The notes under the pieces are model-generated. The model made no database searches, was not told the origin of the DNA, and worked only from the letters and a program-made list of their open reading frames with translations. Made by a program: the position numbers and the translations under genes. A stretch of DNA of 64,000 nt from Bacillus sp. FSL K6-3431 (GTDB taxonomy: Bacteria > Bacillota > Bacilli > Bacillales > Bacillaceae_C): NCBI RefSeq assembly GCF_038002605.1, contig NZ_JBBOCT010000001.1, positions 1,736,001-1,800,000 of the forward strand, written 5' to 3'. The first letter of the stretch is position 1; every line of letters begins with the position of its first letter. Shown here in pieces: positions 18,590-26,964 of the stretch.

Positions 18590-19459
18590 TTATCCATCTA
18601 TAATCGTAAACATTTTATATTTCATGTTTGGCGTATAAGCGCTTGAGTCTTCATATGCCCAATACCGCATTCTGCTATTATATGTGTGTGCATTAACAAG
18701 CGGCATTCCTGCAGCATCTTTGGCAGTAACGATCGTATTATGATCGAAACGGCCATCACCTTGAAAATCATAACAAATGACATCACCAAGTTTTAATTGG
18801 AGCGGATCCGTGACTTCCTTGGCCTTTAGACCTGTTTTAGATCCTTGTAAATATACTTTTAAAGCATTTGCCACAGACCAACTATAACTCCAATTTTTAT
18901 TTTGATACCACCAACCTTTTGATCTGTTGGGATAAGCCCGCATCGGTGCTCCACCAGCATGAAGGCATTGCGATATATAATTCGTACAATCTACATCAAA
19001 TTTTTCATAAGCTGGATTGTACGTATTCCACCATTTCTCGGCATAACGTACAGCATCCAAGCGATTATAAACAAAGTTTGCCCGTTCCTCTACTTCAAAG
19101 TCTTCCTCTAGCATCAGCAAATCCTCTTCGTGATTATTGGCTATGAACACAGGAAGTTCAACATCTTCCAACAATTCACCTTTATAAAAAGATGCTTTTC
19201 GCTGTTCTATCTCTTCCTCGATGTACATCCCCTCACAAGTTTTTATTAAATATTTCAGGTGGACATCATAATACACTTGATCATGTTCATTCATTTCTTC
19301 CTGCTTGGAAATTTTTCCTTTAGCAATGACTTTTACTATTTTCGCATTCCTATTATTAATAGATTCTAGCTTTCTAACGATTTTTTCTTCCTTTACTTTC
19401 TCTTTTCTAACTAATCCATCAACTCTTTTTTCCAAATTAGCCACCAATTGTTTCTTCAC
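18590..19459 (-). CDS. yhbB: Amidase-domain protein YhbB (putative cysteine amidase)
   Basis: About 290 residues from GTG 19459 (six nt after AGGAGG; an upstream GTG overlaps that site). A charged N-terminal half (about residues 1-120) precedes a C-terminal amidase_6 domain. Catalytic elements are Cys in DVDCTNYISQCLHAGG and His in RFDHNTIVTAK. No signal peptide is visible. Presumed to act on peptidoglycan-like amides; B. subtilis yhbB is next to queG, as here. Confidence 0.88.
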   Translation of the reverse strand: MKKQLVANLEKRVDGLVRKEKVKEEKIVRKLESINNRNAKIVKVIAKGKISKQEEMNEHDQVYYDVHLKYLIKTCEGMYIEEEIEQRKASFYKGELLEDVELPVFIANNHEEDLLMLEEDFEVEERANFVYNRLDAVRYAEKWWNTYNPAYEKFDVDCTNYISQCLHAGGAPMRAYPNRSKGWWYQNKNWSYSWSVANALKVYLQGSKTGLKAKEVTDPLQLKLGDVICYDFQGDGRFDHNTIVTAKDAAGMPLVNAHTYNSRMRYWAYEDSSAYTPNMKYKMFTIIDG

Positions 19460-19542
19460 GCAATCCCTCCTCACTTAAATATATGCAAAGGAGTAATAAT
19501 TACGTAAAAAAAAGACGCGGTTATTCCCCCCCATCTTTCACT

Positions 19543-20691
19543 TTAAGTGTGTGTAACATCCTTTTTAAAAAACTTTAATCCTTTTTCTATTTCTAATAAC
19601 ACATCTTCATCTTCTTCTACTAACTGTGCTTTCTCCAAGGCATCCTGTGCTTGCTCACCACCAATTTTCCCTAGTGCCCACGCAGCAGTACCTCTTAGGA
19701 CTGGCCGAACATCCTGGCGAAGCACATCAATTAAATCCTCTACAGCCGACGCTTCTTTAAAATGAGCGAGCGCTAAAATGGCATTACGTTGAATCGGCTT
19801 CTTTCCTCGCCATGACCCAGATAATTCACCATAATTTTCTTTAAATTCACGATTTGAAATATTCAATAATGGTACAAGTAGCGGCTTTACAACATCGGGA
19901 GCTGGCTCCATTTTTGGATGCTCGCGGAAATCCATTCCTTTATTTTTCGGACAGCTTGTCTGACATGTATCACACCCATAAAGCCTATTTCCAATTTTAC
20001 CGCGAAACTCATCAGGCATAAATCCCTTTGTCTGAGTCAAGAAAGCAATACAACGCTGGGCATCTAATTGGCCAGGCTGAACAAGTGCCCCTGTTGGACA
20101 CGCGTCTCTACATTTATTACAATCGCCGCATTGATCATGCAATGGCTCATCTGGTTCAAATGGAAGATTGGTAATCATTTCGCCAAGATAGACGTAAGAA
20201 CCAAACTCAGGAGTAATAATGGAACAATTTTTCCCACTCCAACCAATCCCAGCTCTCTCAGCCACTGCTCTATCAACTAATTCCCCTGTATCGACCATCA
20301 GTTTGAACCTCGATTGATCTACACGCCCCTCAATATATCTAGCCAATTGTTCCAATTTCTCACGTACAAGGACATGGTAGTCAATACCCCAAGAAGCTCG
20401 ACAAAATATCCCACGACGTTCACCTTTTTTCCCTTTTGGAGCATCAGGCAGTTTCGACGGATAAGCAAGCGCGATCGCTATAATCGAACGTGGTCCTTCA
20501 AATATAAGGTCAGGATGTGTGCGTTTATCAATATCCTTTTCTTCAAAACCCGATTGATAACCAAGTGCTTGCTGTCTAAGCAGTAGATTTTTCATTTCAA
20601 TAAAAGGATCAGAACCAGCAAAACCAATTTTATCAATTCCAATGCTTTTGCTATATGAAATAATATCTTGCTTTAGTTTACCGTAATCCAT
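19543..20691 (-). CDS. queG: Epoxyqueuosine reductase QueG
   Basis: 382 residues. Cobalamin-dependent enzyme performing the last step of queuosine synthesis on tRNA position 34. DUF1730 N-terminal domain with Asp in MVDTGELVDRAVAERAG; ferredoxin-like centre with two 4Fe-4S motifs, CGDCNKCRDACP and CDTCQTSCPKN; C-terminal HEAT-like repeats (DVRPVLRGTAAWALGKIGG). A few genes away is a cobalamin adenosyltransferase (57.3 kb), unrelated in operon terms. ATG 20691 has an AAGGAG site. Confidence 0.95.
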   Translation of the reverse strand: MDYGKLKQDIISYSKSIGIDKIGFAGSDPFIEMKNLLLRQQALGYQSGFEEKDIDKRTHPDLIFEGPRSIIAIALAYPSKLPDAPKGKKGERRGIFCRASWGIDYHVLVREKLEQLARYIEGRVDQSRFKLMVDTGELVDRAVAERAGIGWSGKNCSIITPEFGSYVYLGEMITNLPFEPDEPLHDQCGDCNKCRDACPTGALVQPGQLDAQRCIAFLTQTKGFMPDEFRGKIGNRLYGCDTCQTSCPKNKGMDFREHPKMEPAPDVVKPLLVPLLNISNREFKENYGELSGSWRGKKPIQRNAILALAHFKEASAVEDLIDVLRQDVRPVLRGTAAWALGKIGGEQAQDALEKAQLVEEDEDVLLEIEKGLKFFKKDVTHT

Positions 20692-20832
20692 TACCGCATC
20701 TCCTTTCCAACTTAATATAGAGTTATATATCTATTGTTGCTTATTTATTTCATCTACTTACTAAAGTCTGGCCAACGTTTCCTGCAATTATATATGTTAC
20801 ACTAATATCAGAAAGCTACGGAGGTGGAGTAA

Positions 20833-21504
20833 TTGGAAATAATGATACATCCCGAATTGAGCAAAGCAATATCCAACCTATCAATCGGTATTATCAAATA
20901 TGATAATATCATCGTCGAAGATTCCCCGCAAATGTTAAAAGGTCGACTACAATTATTTCAAGAATCTCTATTTTTTGATCTTGAAGATAAAAACATTAAT
21001 GATATTAACGAAATTAAAGATTGGCGAGCAATTTTTAAGCAATTAGGAAAAGATCCAAATCGCTATCGCCATTCTGCTGAATCTCTTTATCGCAGAGTGA
21101 AGAAACAAGACTTTCTTCCAAGCATGAATTCCGCCGCTGATATTAACAACTTTTTTTCACTTCAATATCGTGTTCCTATTGGAATATATGATACATCCTT
21201 TATTAAAGGTAATGTGGAACTACGTAAAGGCAAGGCAAACGAAACATATGTAGGTCTAAACGGGAGAGAAAATCAGTTGGAGAACTTGATAGTTTCTGCT
21301 GACAAGAGAGGCCCATTTGGAAGTCCCTTCGTCGATTCTAGGCGTACAGCTATTATGTCTAAAACAACAAGCGCACTACAAATTGTTTATTTAACTACAG
21401 CAATAAAACAAGATGACGCAATGAAAATGCTTGAATCATTGAAAATAATGTTTACTCAAATCAATGGTGGCCAAGGACAAGTCTCTCTCCTAGGCTATAA
21501 ATAA
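20833..21504 (+). CDS. B3/B4 domain protein (PheT-editing-like)
   Basis: 223 residues built of the B3/B4 domain, which in PheRS beta hydrolyses mischarged Tyr-tRNA-Phe; stand-alone copies are common in Bacillaceae and of unproven role. Recognisable core: WRAIFKQLGKDPNRYRHSAE, ALYRRV-like SLYRRVKKQ, and SADKRGPFGSPFVDSRRTAI. The start is probably TTG at 20833 close behind GGAGGTGGAG; an ATG at 20842 is an alternative. Divergent from queG. Confidence 0.82.
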   Translation: MEIMIHPELSKAISNLSIGIIKYDNIIVEDSPQMLKGRLQLFQESLFFDLEDKNINDINEIKDWRAIFKQLGKDPNRYRHSAESLYRRVKKQDFLPSMNSAADINNFFSLQYRVPIGIYDTSFIKGNVELRKGKANETYVGLNGRENQLENLIVSADKRGPFGSPFVDSRRTAIMSKTTSALQIVYLTTAIKQDDAMKMLESLKIMFTQINGGQGQVSLLGYK

Positions 21505-21520
21505 GTTTTCATAAAAGTAA

Positions 21521-21562
21521 AACGCAGCGCCCCGTTCATCTAAGGAACGAAACACTGCGTTA
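21521..21562 (-). terminator. Terminator of the solitary tRNA-Gly gene
   Basis: Hairpin with arms AACGCAG and CTGCGTT, plus inner CGTTC/GAACG pairs. Followed on the minus strand by TTACTTTT. It could also act weakly on the plus strand for the B3/B4 gene. Confidence 0.65.
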
Positions 21563-21579
21563 GTGAGAAAACATATGTA

Positions 21580-21653
21580 TGGAGCGGGTGATGAGAATCG
21601 AACTCACATCATCAGCTTGGAAGGCTGAGGTTTTACCACTAAACTACACCCGC
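21580..21653 (-). tRNA. tRNA-Gly (TCC)
   Basis: Complete cloverleaf: acceptor GCGGGTG/CACCCGC, D arm, anticodon loop CTTCCAA giving TCC, and T arm GTTCGATTC. The CCA end is encoded. A single gene outside the main tRNA cluster. Confidence 0.97.
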
Positions 21654-21660
21654 ATTCGAT

Positions 21661-22035
21661 AAGACCACTACGTCAGTATACATAAAATATCGAATCATAT
21701 CAAGTATTGTCACAAATCGTCCACTAAAAAGCGTTTTCATTAAATTTCACTCTTTATATTTCCAAAAATTCTTGACTAATGGACCTTGTCATCAGACTAG
21801 AAGTTTAATTAACCTTACGAACATCGCATACATTATAGCTCCACAATCGCAAATAACTATCTATCTATATAACAATCTGTATTTGGCAATTAGACTATGT
21901 ATGAAATGCAGTATATTTTTTGAATAAAGAAAAGACCTTAAATAATAAAAGATGTATAATCTACTGTATATTTAAGGTCTTTCTTAATTTAAGGTGTTCA
22001 ACTAAAGCCCCGTTTATTGAGCAAGGTCTAACACT
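21661..22035. other. Gene-free spacer downstream of tRNA-Gly
   Basis: A/T-rich stretch with no credible ORF. Its only structure is the hairpin at 21931-21982 next to the DinB-like gene. Confidence 0.6.
21931..21985 (-). terminator. Hairpin terminator after the DinB-like gene
   Basis: Perfect 13-bp arms, AAAGACCTTAAAT and ATTTAAGGTCTTT, with a 26-nt loop and T-rich tails. The arm length makes it convincing despite the long loop. Confidence 0.7.
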
Positions 22036-22572
22036 TTATGACTCATGCCTTTTCAGCATTCGTTGTAAATATTCTTCCGATTTTCCTTTGGGGATACTAA
22101 GGCTTCCCCAGTTCTCATCTCTTAATTGCTTACCAATAAAAACTATTTGTCCTATATGATAAGCATAGTGAGCCATTTGCCTTTCAATGGCTTCCAGTAC
22201 AGTATGACTTTCACCACGGATGTATACACTTTTTAATAAATCCTGACCATCTAATCCATTTAACGTCTCAAAAAGACTGTTCCAACCCCTTTCCCAAACT
22301 GTTATCAATTCCTGTTTTGACGATATATCATCCTCAAATTCTTGTTCACGATTCCTGTAGGGCTTTTCCCCATCTGAGATTAAAAAGTCAGACCATCTAG
22401 ACACCATATTTCCACTTAGGTGTTTTGCTATAGCAGCAACACTATTTGAGGCTTCATTTAGTTTCCAGTGAATGTCTTCTTTCGACAATTGACTAATTGT
22501 CTTATCCCCAAGACCCTTTACATCTTTAAATCTTTCTCGTACAACTCTCAAATATTCATTTCCTAGATTCAT
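22036..22572 (-). CDS. DinB-superfamily protein (DUF1572)
   Basis: 178 residues from ATG 22572, which follows GAGG at good spacing. Four-helix DinB/YfiT-like fold of the DUF1572 branch. Metal-site histidines are in SVAAIAKHLSGNM, near residue 45, and in RQMAHYAYHIGQIVFIGKQL near residues 135-140. The superfamily includes thiol-dependent transferases (bacillithiol, mycothiol) but this branch has no proven reaction. Free-standing with its own terminator. Confidence 0.85.
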   Translation of the reverse strand: MNLGNEYLRVVRERFKDVKGLGDKTISQLSKEDIHWKLNEASNSVAAIAKHLSGNMVSRWSDFLISDGEKPYRNREQEFEDDISSKQELITVWERGWNSLFETLNGLDGQDLLKSVYIRGESHTVLEAIERQMAHYAYHIGQIVFIGKQLRDENWGSLSIPKGKSEEYLQRMLKRHES

Positions 22573-23450
22573 TATAATCCTCCTCACATAACCTATTAAC
22601 AAGTGATTAAATTAATTTCAGTCGCTTAACGAATATATCCTTTAAAGGTCTTTAACACTAGGAAAGGGCACAATTCATGCTGAGGAAATGCGCCCGATTA
22701 CGGAAGATCATTACTGATTTTTTATTGAAGGAAGACACCTATTACTTCAAGTACATTTCATCACAATTAAATTATTTTCGAATTCATTTTAATTTCTTTT
22801 CTTGGTGGAATTATCTTATTTCCCATTAACCACCGACTAACGCAGATAATCTTGCAATAATAACAGAAGTGAAAAGATTAGAATTAGGAATTAAAAACAC
22901 AGAAATGACTACCCCAACAAATTGCACCCGTCAATAAAGCCCTTCTCTTCAATTAAATACAATCATCGTACAATGCTACGCTTTTTTTCATCAACAAAGC
23001 GTAGCATTCCTTTTCCAACTGATATAACAGCATCCTTATAAATATAAAAATTCTCCATATACAATGACTATATACTTTAATTATACATAATATCGAATAA
23101 TCATACTGCCAAACCTTACATACGTTTAATGCCATATACAGAAAATCACCAACGATCCGCTGTAGCAACAATGTTTCTTACTCTTTTTTATAAAAGCATA
23201 AGCACCTTATTGCAATATTCTAGTTGATTCTTGACTCATATGGCTATTGACTTCTTTCAGCATAGATGAAAGGCGAGGCGAGGAAACCAATGGATTTTTG
23301 AGAATAACCCAAATCTTGTTCCCTTAACATACTTCTTTGCTGTAAATGGGAAGCATATAAATTCTTATCTTTCTTACACAGTAATGTTGTCTTAAATCCT
23401 TACCAAGAGTTTTTATATACTAAATTAAAGGAGTGGCTTATCAGGATAAT
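22573..23450. other. Long gene-poor stretch, probably containing decayed sequence
   Basis: About 880 bp without a convincing gene. On the plus strand near 22665-22760 a short frame (GKGTIHAEEMRPITEDHY, then a stop, then FFIEGRHLLL) reads like a fragment of a lost protein, but I cannot name it. A 72-codon minus-strand ORF at 22953-23171 lacks a ribosome site. A hairpin at 22972-23008 has arms GCTACGCTTT and AAAGCGTAGC. Confidence 0.5.
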
Positions 23451-23479
23451 AAAAAAGCTGTCGAAGTATCTCGACAGCC
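23451..23479 (-). terminator. Terminator at the end of the Tad/kinase/EssB cluster
   Basis: Stem GGCTGTCGA / TCGACAGCT with a 5-nt loop and a T6 tail on the minus strand, 10 nt after the EssB-like stop codon. It closes the long cluster. Confidence 0.88.
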
Positions 23480-23488
23480 TGGGCTTTC

Positions 23489-24967
23489 TTAAGATGGCTT
23501 TGATTCATTTAATTTCTTGATTTCTTTTTTGATTTTCTCTATCTCTTCATCTTTATTTTTTTTTGACTTTTTTGTATCCTTCTTAATCTTATCGATTTCT
23601 TGATTTTTTGCCGCTATCTGTAGCGGTATGTCCCCAACTTGTTTTGCTAAAGCTTCAGCTTCCTTTGTTTTTTCTAGTTTGAGATAACTTTTCACAGCCA
23701 AGACTTTTGCTTTATTATCCTCTTTTAATTGTTCATTGGCAATCGAAATAACACGCTCATACTCTTCCTTAAGCCAGGCTTGTTCAATTTGAACTGAAGG
23801 GGAATCAGATTTCAATGACATTAATATAGCATTTGCCTCTTTTGAGTTTAATCCTACCAGCTTAGCAGCAATCGTAGAATGAAGCTCGGAATCAAGACTA
23901 GATGCTTTTTCTAAGCTTTCAGGGGTATTTAGTTCAACATATTGTTTAGCAAGGACTTTTTGTTCTTCCATTGAAAGGTTTTCTACTGCACTAAATACCT
24001 GTATCGCTTTTTCATGTTCCCCGGCAAAAATAAGTTTGTATCCTGCTAAAATGCCGCCTTGATTGTTATTTGTCTTTACTGCCTTCTCCAATTGATTGGC
24101 TAATTCTTTCTTTTCTTTATTACTTGAAGTTAGCGCGCTAGCTTGTGGCTTAACTTGCGCTACATAACTGACAAGTCCACCAATAAGCAAGCCTATCATT
24201 AAAATACCAAGAGCATACATCCAGTTTTTATTTAGTTTACTTATTGCGCTGTCCATCTTATTTACCTTATGGTCTTCTTGCTTATACTTACTTTGTGTTA
24301 CACCGGAATGCAATGAAGTATTTTTTTTATTTTCTGGCTTAACTTTCATTGCCGCGTTCGGCTTATTCACTGCCGTTGTTTCAAGCTTATCACTAGATAA
24401 GATATCTCTTATTTCCATTAACGACTTGGCTTTTCCTAGCTCTTTAACAAATGGTTGTTGAATCGGAATATCAGTTAATCGTTTTTTTAATAACTCGAAA
24501 AAAGATTCTCCCGTAAACAAGGAGATAATCAGACATTTAATTTGAAAGATAAATTCTTTTCCATCTTCCTGCTCAGGAGGGAGCAAAGACCTTATCCCTC
24601 TATGCACAAATTTTACATCTCCCGCGCTATTACAGTATATGTTGTCAGGATGGATATAAGTTGTAAATTGTGTGCCTTGAATATTATTAATATTTAATAT
24701 TTTCTTAGCGATGCTTTGCTTGGTTTTTAATGATGCCTTTACCCAAGATTTTAAAGGTTTATACCCTTCAGGTAGATGAAAAAATAAATTTATAGTTTCT
24801 TCTTTTACCTCTTGCTTCTTACAAGTGAGAAATAACGAATCCACTTTTGTTAATTCGCTTAATTGTTCTTCCTCCTGAACATTTGTAAATGCTGCTTGTA
24901 ATTCTACCACTACCTCGGAGCCTTTTTCCCGTAGCACTCCATGAGGTAGATGAACTGGATTAGTCAT
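23489..24967 (-). CDS. EssB/YukC-like protein, orphan type VII secretion component
   Basis: About 492 residues. The start is most likely the third of three tandem ATGs (24967), seven nt after AGGAGG. The N-terminal half is a kinase-like but catalytically empty fold as in EssB/YukC (LPEGYKPLKSWVKASLKTKQ, and YIHPDNIYCNSAGDVKFVHRG, where an active kinase would have its HRD and DFG motifs). One membrane segment (about 253-275, YALGILMIGLLIGGLVSYV) is followed by a tetratricopeptide-like extracytoplasmic half and a Lys/Glu-rich tail. In type VII systems EssB is an essential membrane component, but no EsxA, EsaA, EssA, YukD or EssC lies in the window. It is the last gene of the pilus/kinase cluster. 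Confidence 0.82.
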   Translation of the reverse strand: MTNPVHLPHGVLREKGSEVVVELQAAFTNVQEEEQLSELTKVDSLFLTCKKQEVKEETINLFFHLPEGYKPLKSWVKASLKTKQSIAKKILNINNIQGTQFTTYIHPDNIYCNSAGDVKFVHRGIRSLLPPEQEDGKEFIFQIKCLIISLFTGESFFELLKKRLTDIPIQQPFVKELGKAKSLMEIRDILSSDKLETTAVNKPNAAMKVKPENKKNTSLHSGVTQSKYKQEDHKVNKMDSAISKLNKNWMYALGILMIGLLIGGLVSYVAQVKPQASALTSSNKEKKELANQLEKAVKTNNNQGGILAGYKLIFAGEHEKAIQVFSAVENLSMEEQKVLAKQYVELNTPESLEKASSLDSELHSTIAAKLVGLNSKEANAILMSLKSDSPSVQIEQAWLKEEYERVISIANEQLKEDNKAKVLAVKSYLKLEKTKEAEALAKQVGDIPLQIAAKNQEIDKIKKDTKKSKKNKDEEIEKIKKEIKKLNESKPS

Positions 24968-24982
24968 CATCATGCCTCCTAT

Positions 24983-25090
24983 CTATATGCGAATTTTAAT
25001 AAACCTCCGAAAAAGTCTGTACAAAAATGCTTCCGATGTTAGAACAATGAAACTAAAAATAGCAAAAGTAATATAGACGACAATTATCAT
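24983..25090 (-). CDS. 35-residue single-pass membrane peptide, coupled to the kinase gene
   Basis: The ATG at 25090 overlaps the kinase stop codon (ATGA), the classical arrangement for translational coupling. The peptide is a hydrophobic N-terminal segment (VVYITFAIFSFIVLT) followed by a strongly basic tail (RLFRRFIKIR), as expected of a small inner-membrane protein with a cytosolic C-terminus. It stops 15 nt before the EssB-like start. I recognise no family. Its position between a kinase with a C-terminal membrane anchor and EssB suggests a membrane partner of one of them; that is inference. Confidence 0.6.
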   Translation of the reverse strand: MIIVVYITFAIFSFIVLTSEAFLYRLFRRFIKIRI

Positions 25091-26016
25091 TTTAATTGAT
25101 CGATTACGATATAAAGAATGACACCAATGAAAAAAAGTATCGAGACAATATATTTCGTAATTAGCCAGCTTTTTCTATTTGATAGAGAATTAGATGTTGG
25201 TATTTCAACTTTAGCTGCTAGAAGATATTCTTTTACCTCTTCTGCAGTCTGAATTCGCTCTTCAGGGTTTGTTTTTACTAGCAGTCGAATACATTTTTTC
25301 ATACTTTTTGAGAGATGCTGCCGAAAAGCTTGTACTGGTTTTTGTGCGATATATACATATCTTCCGCCAGTCAACAAATAATACAGTAAAGCGCCTAACG
25401 AGAAAAGATCCGTTCTTGTATCGGATTGCCTCTTTTCAAATTGTTCTGGGGCAGCGAAACCTACCGTACCGATTTGCAATGTATCCTTTACTTTTTCGTG
25501 TACATACTTTCTAGCAATTCCAAAATCAATCAACTTCATATGGCCATCGTGTGTAATCATAATATTAGCTGGCTTTATATCTCGATAAATGATTGGGGTT
25601 GGTTTCAAAGTATGTAAGTATTGAAGCACATCGCATAATTGAATCCCGATATCTGCAATTGTTGCTTCTTCTAATAAACTATCATTTTGTTCAAAGATTT
25701 CATAAAGAGATTCCCCTTTAACATATTCCTGCACTAGATAAAAATAGCGTTCATCATTTGAAGAGAAAAAATCAGCAATCTTTGGTAAAGCTGGATGGTC
25801 TAGTTCACTTAATATTTTCGCCTCTGAAAAAAGTCTTTTTGAGATTCTATTTTCCATATCTGCAACCTTTATAGCCCACAATCTGTCTTCATTCATGACC
25901 TCTTTAGCTAAATAAACGACAGACATTCCCCCTGAACCGATTTTGCTGATAATTTGATAACGATCCTTTAAAACTTCTCCATCTTCTATATGAATATTAT
26001 GTTTTGCCATGTTCAT
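25087..26016 (-). CDS. Membrane-anchored Ser/Thr protein kinase (Hanks type)
   Basis: 309 residues. A complete kinase domain (about 15-270) has the Gly loop GSGGMSVVYLAKEV, Lys in LWAIKVAD, the catalytic loop YRDIKPANIM, DFGIAR and the APEQF activation-loop end. One membrane helix at the C-terminus (YIVSILFFIGVILYIVIDQL) ends the protein, with no PASTA repeats outside. It therefore lacks the ligand-sensing exterior of PrkC/PknB. It immediately follows the PP2C gene, giving a kinase/phosphatase pair. Start 26016 or ATG 26010. Confidence 0.94.
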   Translation of the reverse strand: MNMAKHNIHIEDGEVLKDRYQIISKIGSGGMSVVYLAKEVMNEDRLWAIKVADMENRISKRLFSEAKILSELDHPALPKIADFFSSNDERYFYLVQEYVKGESLYEIFEQNDSLLEEATIADIGIQLCDVLQYLHTLKPTPIIYRDIKPANIMITHDGHMKLIDFGIARKYVHEKVKDTLQIGTVGFAAPEQFEKRQSDTRTDLFSLGALLYYLLTGGRYVYIAQKPVQAFRQHLSKSMKKCIRLLVKTNPEERIQTAEEVKEYLLAAKVEIPTSNSLSNRKSWLITKYIVSILFFIGVILYIVIDQLK

Positions 26017-26958
26017 CTAACTCCAGCGCTTTTTATTCAAAAAAGAGAAGATATTCGTATTATGTTGATTTTTTATTTCTTCCTCTTTTTTAATGATATT
26101 TCTTAATAAAATCACCGTGATATTATCTCGGGTTCCCGAATAATTAGCCAGATTTACTAAGTAATCGCTCAATGTTTGTAGATCTGTATATTCTCTTTCT
26201 AAGCCTAAAATTGTTTCAGTAATTTCATCATTTGAAAACATTGAATAAAATCCATCACTACATAATAAAAATAGATCACTTGATTGATAAAAGCCCATTT
26301 GTTCACATGGATCCACACCATTCTCAATTCCTAGGCATTGAGTTAATACATTACGCTTGCGATGGTGACGGGCCTCTTCTCTAGTTAATCTACCTTTCTT
26401 AATTTCTTGCTCAACCCAAGAATGATCCTCTGTTAATTGCTTGATTTCGACATCTAATTCTAATGCCTCTGTGTGTTGATGATTTAAAGAAGTAAATTCT
26501 TCCTTTCCTCCCTTTGCACGAAAAAAGTTTTGAAAGCCGATCTGCCCACCATTTATTTGGTAGATTCTGCTATCACCAACATGGCATATCGCATAATTCC
26601 CTTTATATAGAATGAGAACAGATAAAGTTGTCCCTATCTTGGGACCAAATTGCAATAATTTTTGATTTATATTTATACAAATACGATTCATTTCTTTAAC
26701 CATTTTTTGCAAACAATTTTTCTTTTTAAGAAACTTTTTGATATTTTTACTCCACCACTGATCTAACATTTTTACTGCAATTTGACTCGCAACATCTCCC
26801 GCTTGATAGCCACCCATTCCATCTGCAATCGCTACAAGCATAAGTTCCTGTCCGTCCATATCTTCATCGGTTTTAATGAAATAATAATCTTCGTTTCTTT
26901 TTTTGATAGGACCAGTGTCAGTGGAAATACCAATCTGCCAATTTTCATTAGAAATCAT
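26017..26958 (-). CDS. PP2C-family Ser/Thr protein phosphatase
   Basis: 313 residues. PP2C/Stp1-type metal-dependent phosphatase: NEDYYFI near the start, ADGMGGYQAGDVAS with the metal-binding Asp and Gly, HVGDSRIY, LTQCLG, LLCSDGFYSMF and GTRDNITVILL. An insertion of about 40 residues (FFRAKGGKEEFTSLNHQHTE) separates the HVGDSRIY and SWVEQEI segments and is longer than in PrpC. Its ribosome site lies inside the FHA gene's stop region, so the two are coupled. Opposes the kinase encoded next. Confidence 0.94.
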   Translation of the reverse strand: MISNENWQIGISTDTGPIKKRNEDYYFIKTDEDMDGQELMLVAIADGMGGYQAGDVASQIAVKMLDQWWSKNIKKFLKKKNCLQKMVKEMNRICININQKLLQFGPKIGTTLSVLILYKGNYAICHVGDSRIYQINGGQIGFQNFFRAKGGKEEFTSLNHQHTEALELDVEIKQLTEDHSWVEQEIKKGRLTREEARHHRKRNVLTQCLGIENGVDPCEQMGFYQSSDLFLLCSDGFYSMFSNDEITETILGLEREYTDLQTLSDYLVNLANYSGTRDNITVILLRNIIKKEEEIKNQHNTNIFSFLNKKRWS

Positions 26959-26964
26959 TCATCT

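Noticed and set aside
22953..23171. 72-codon minus-strand ORF
   Set aside because: No ribosome site, Cys/Ile/Tyr-rich composition typical of A/T noise, and a hairpin within it.
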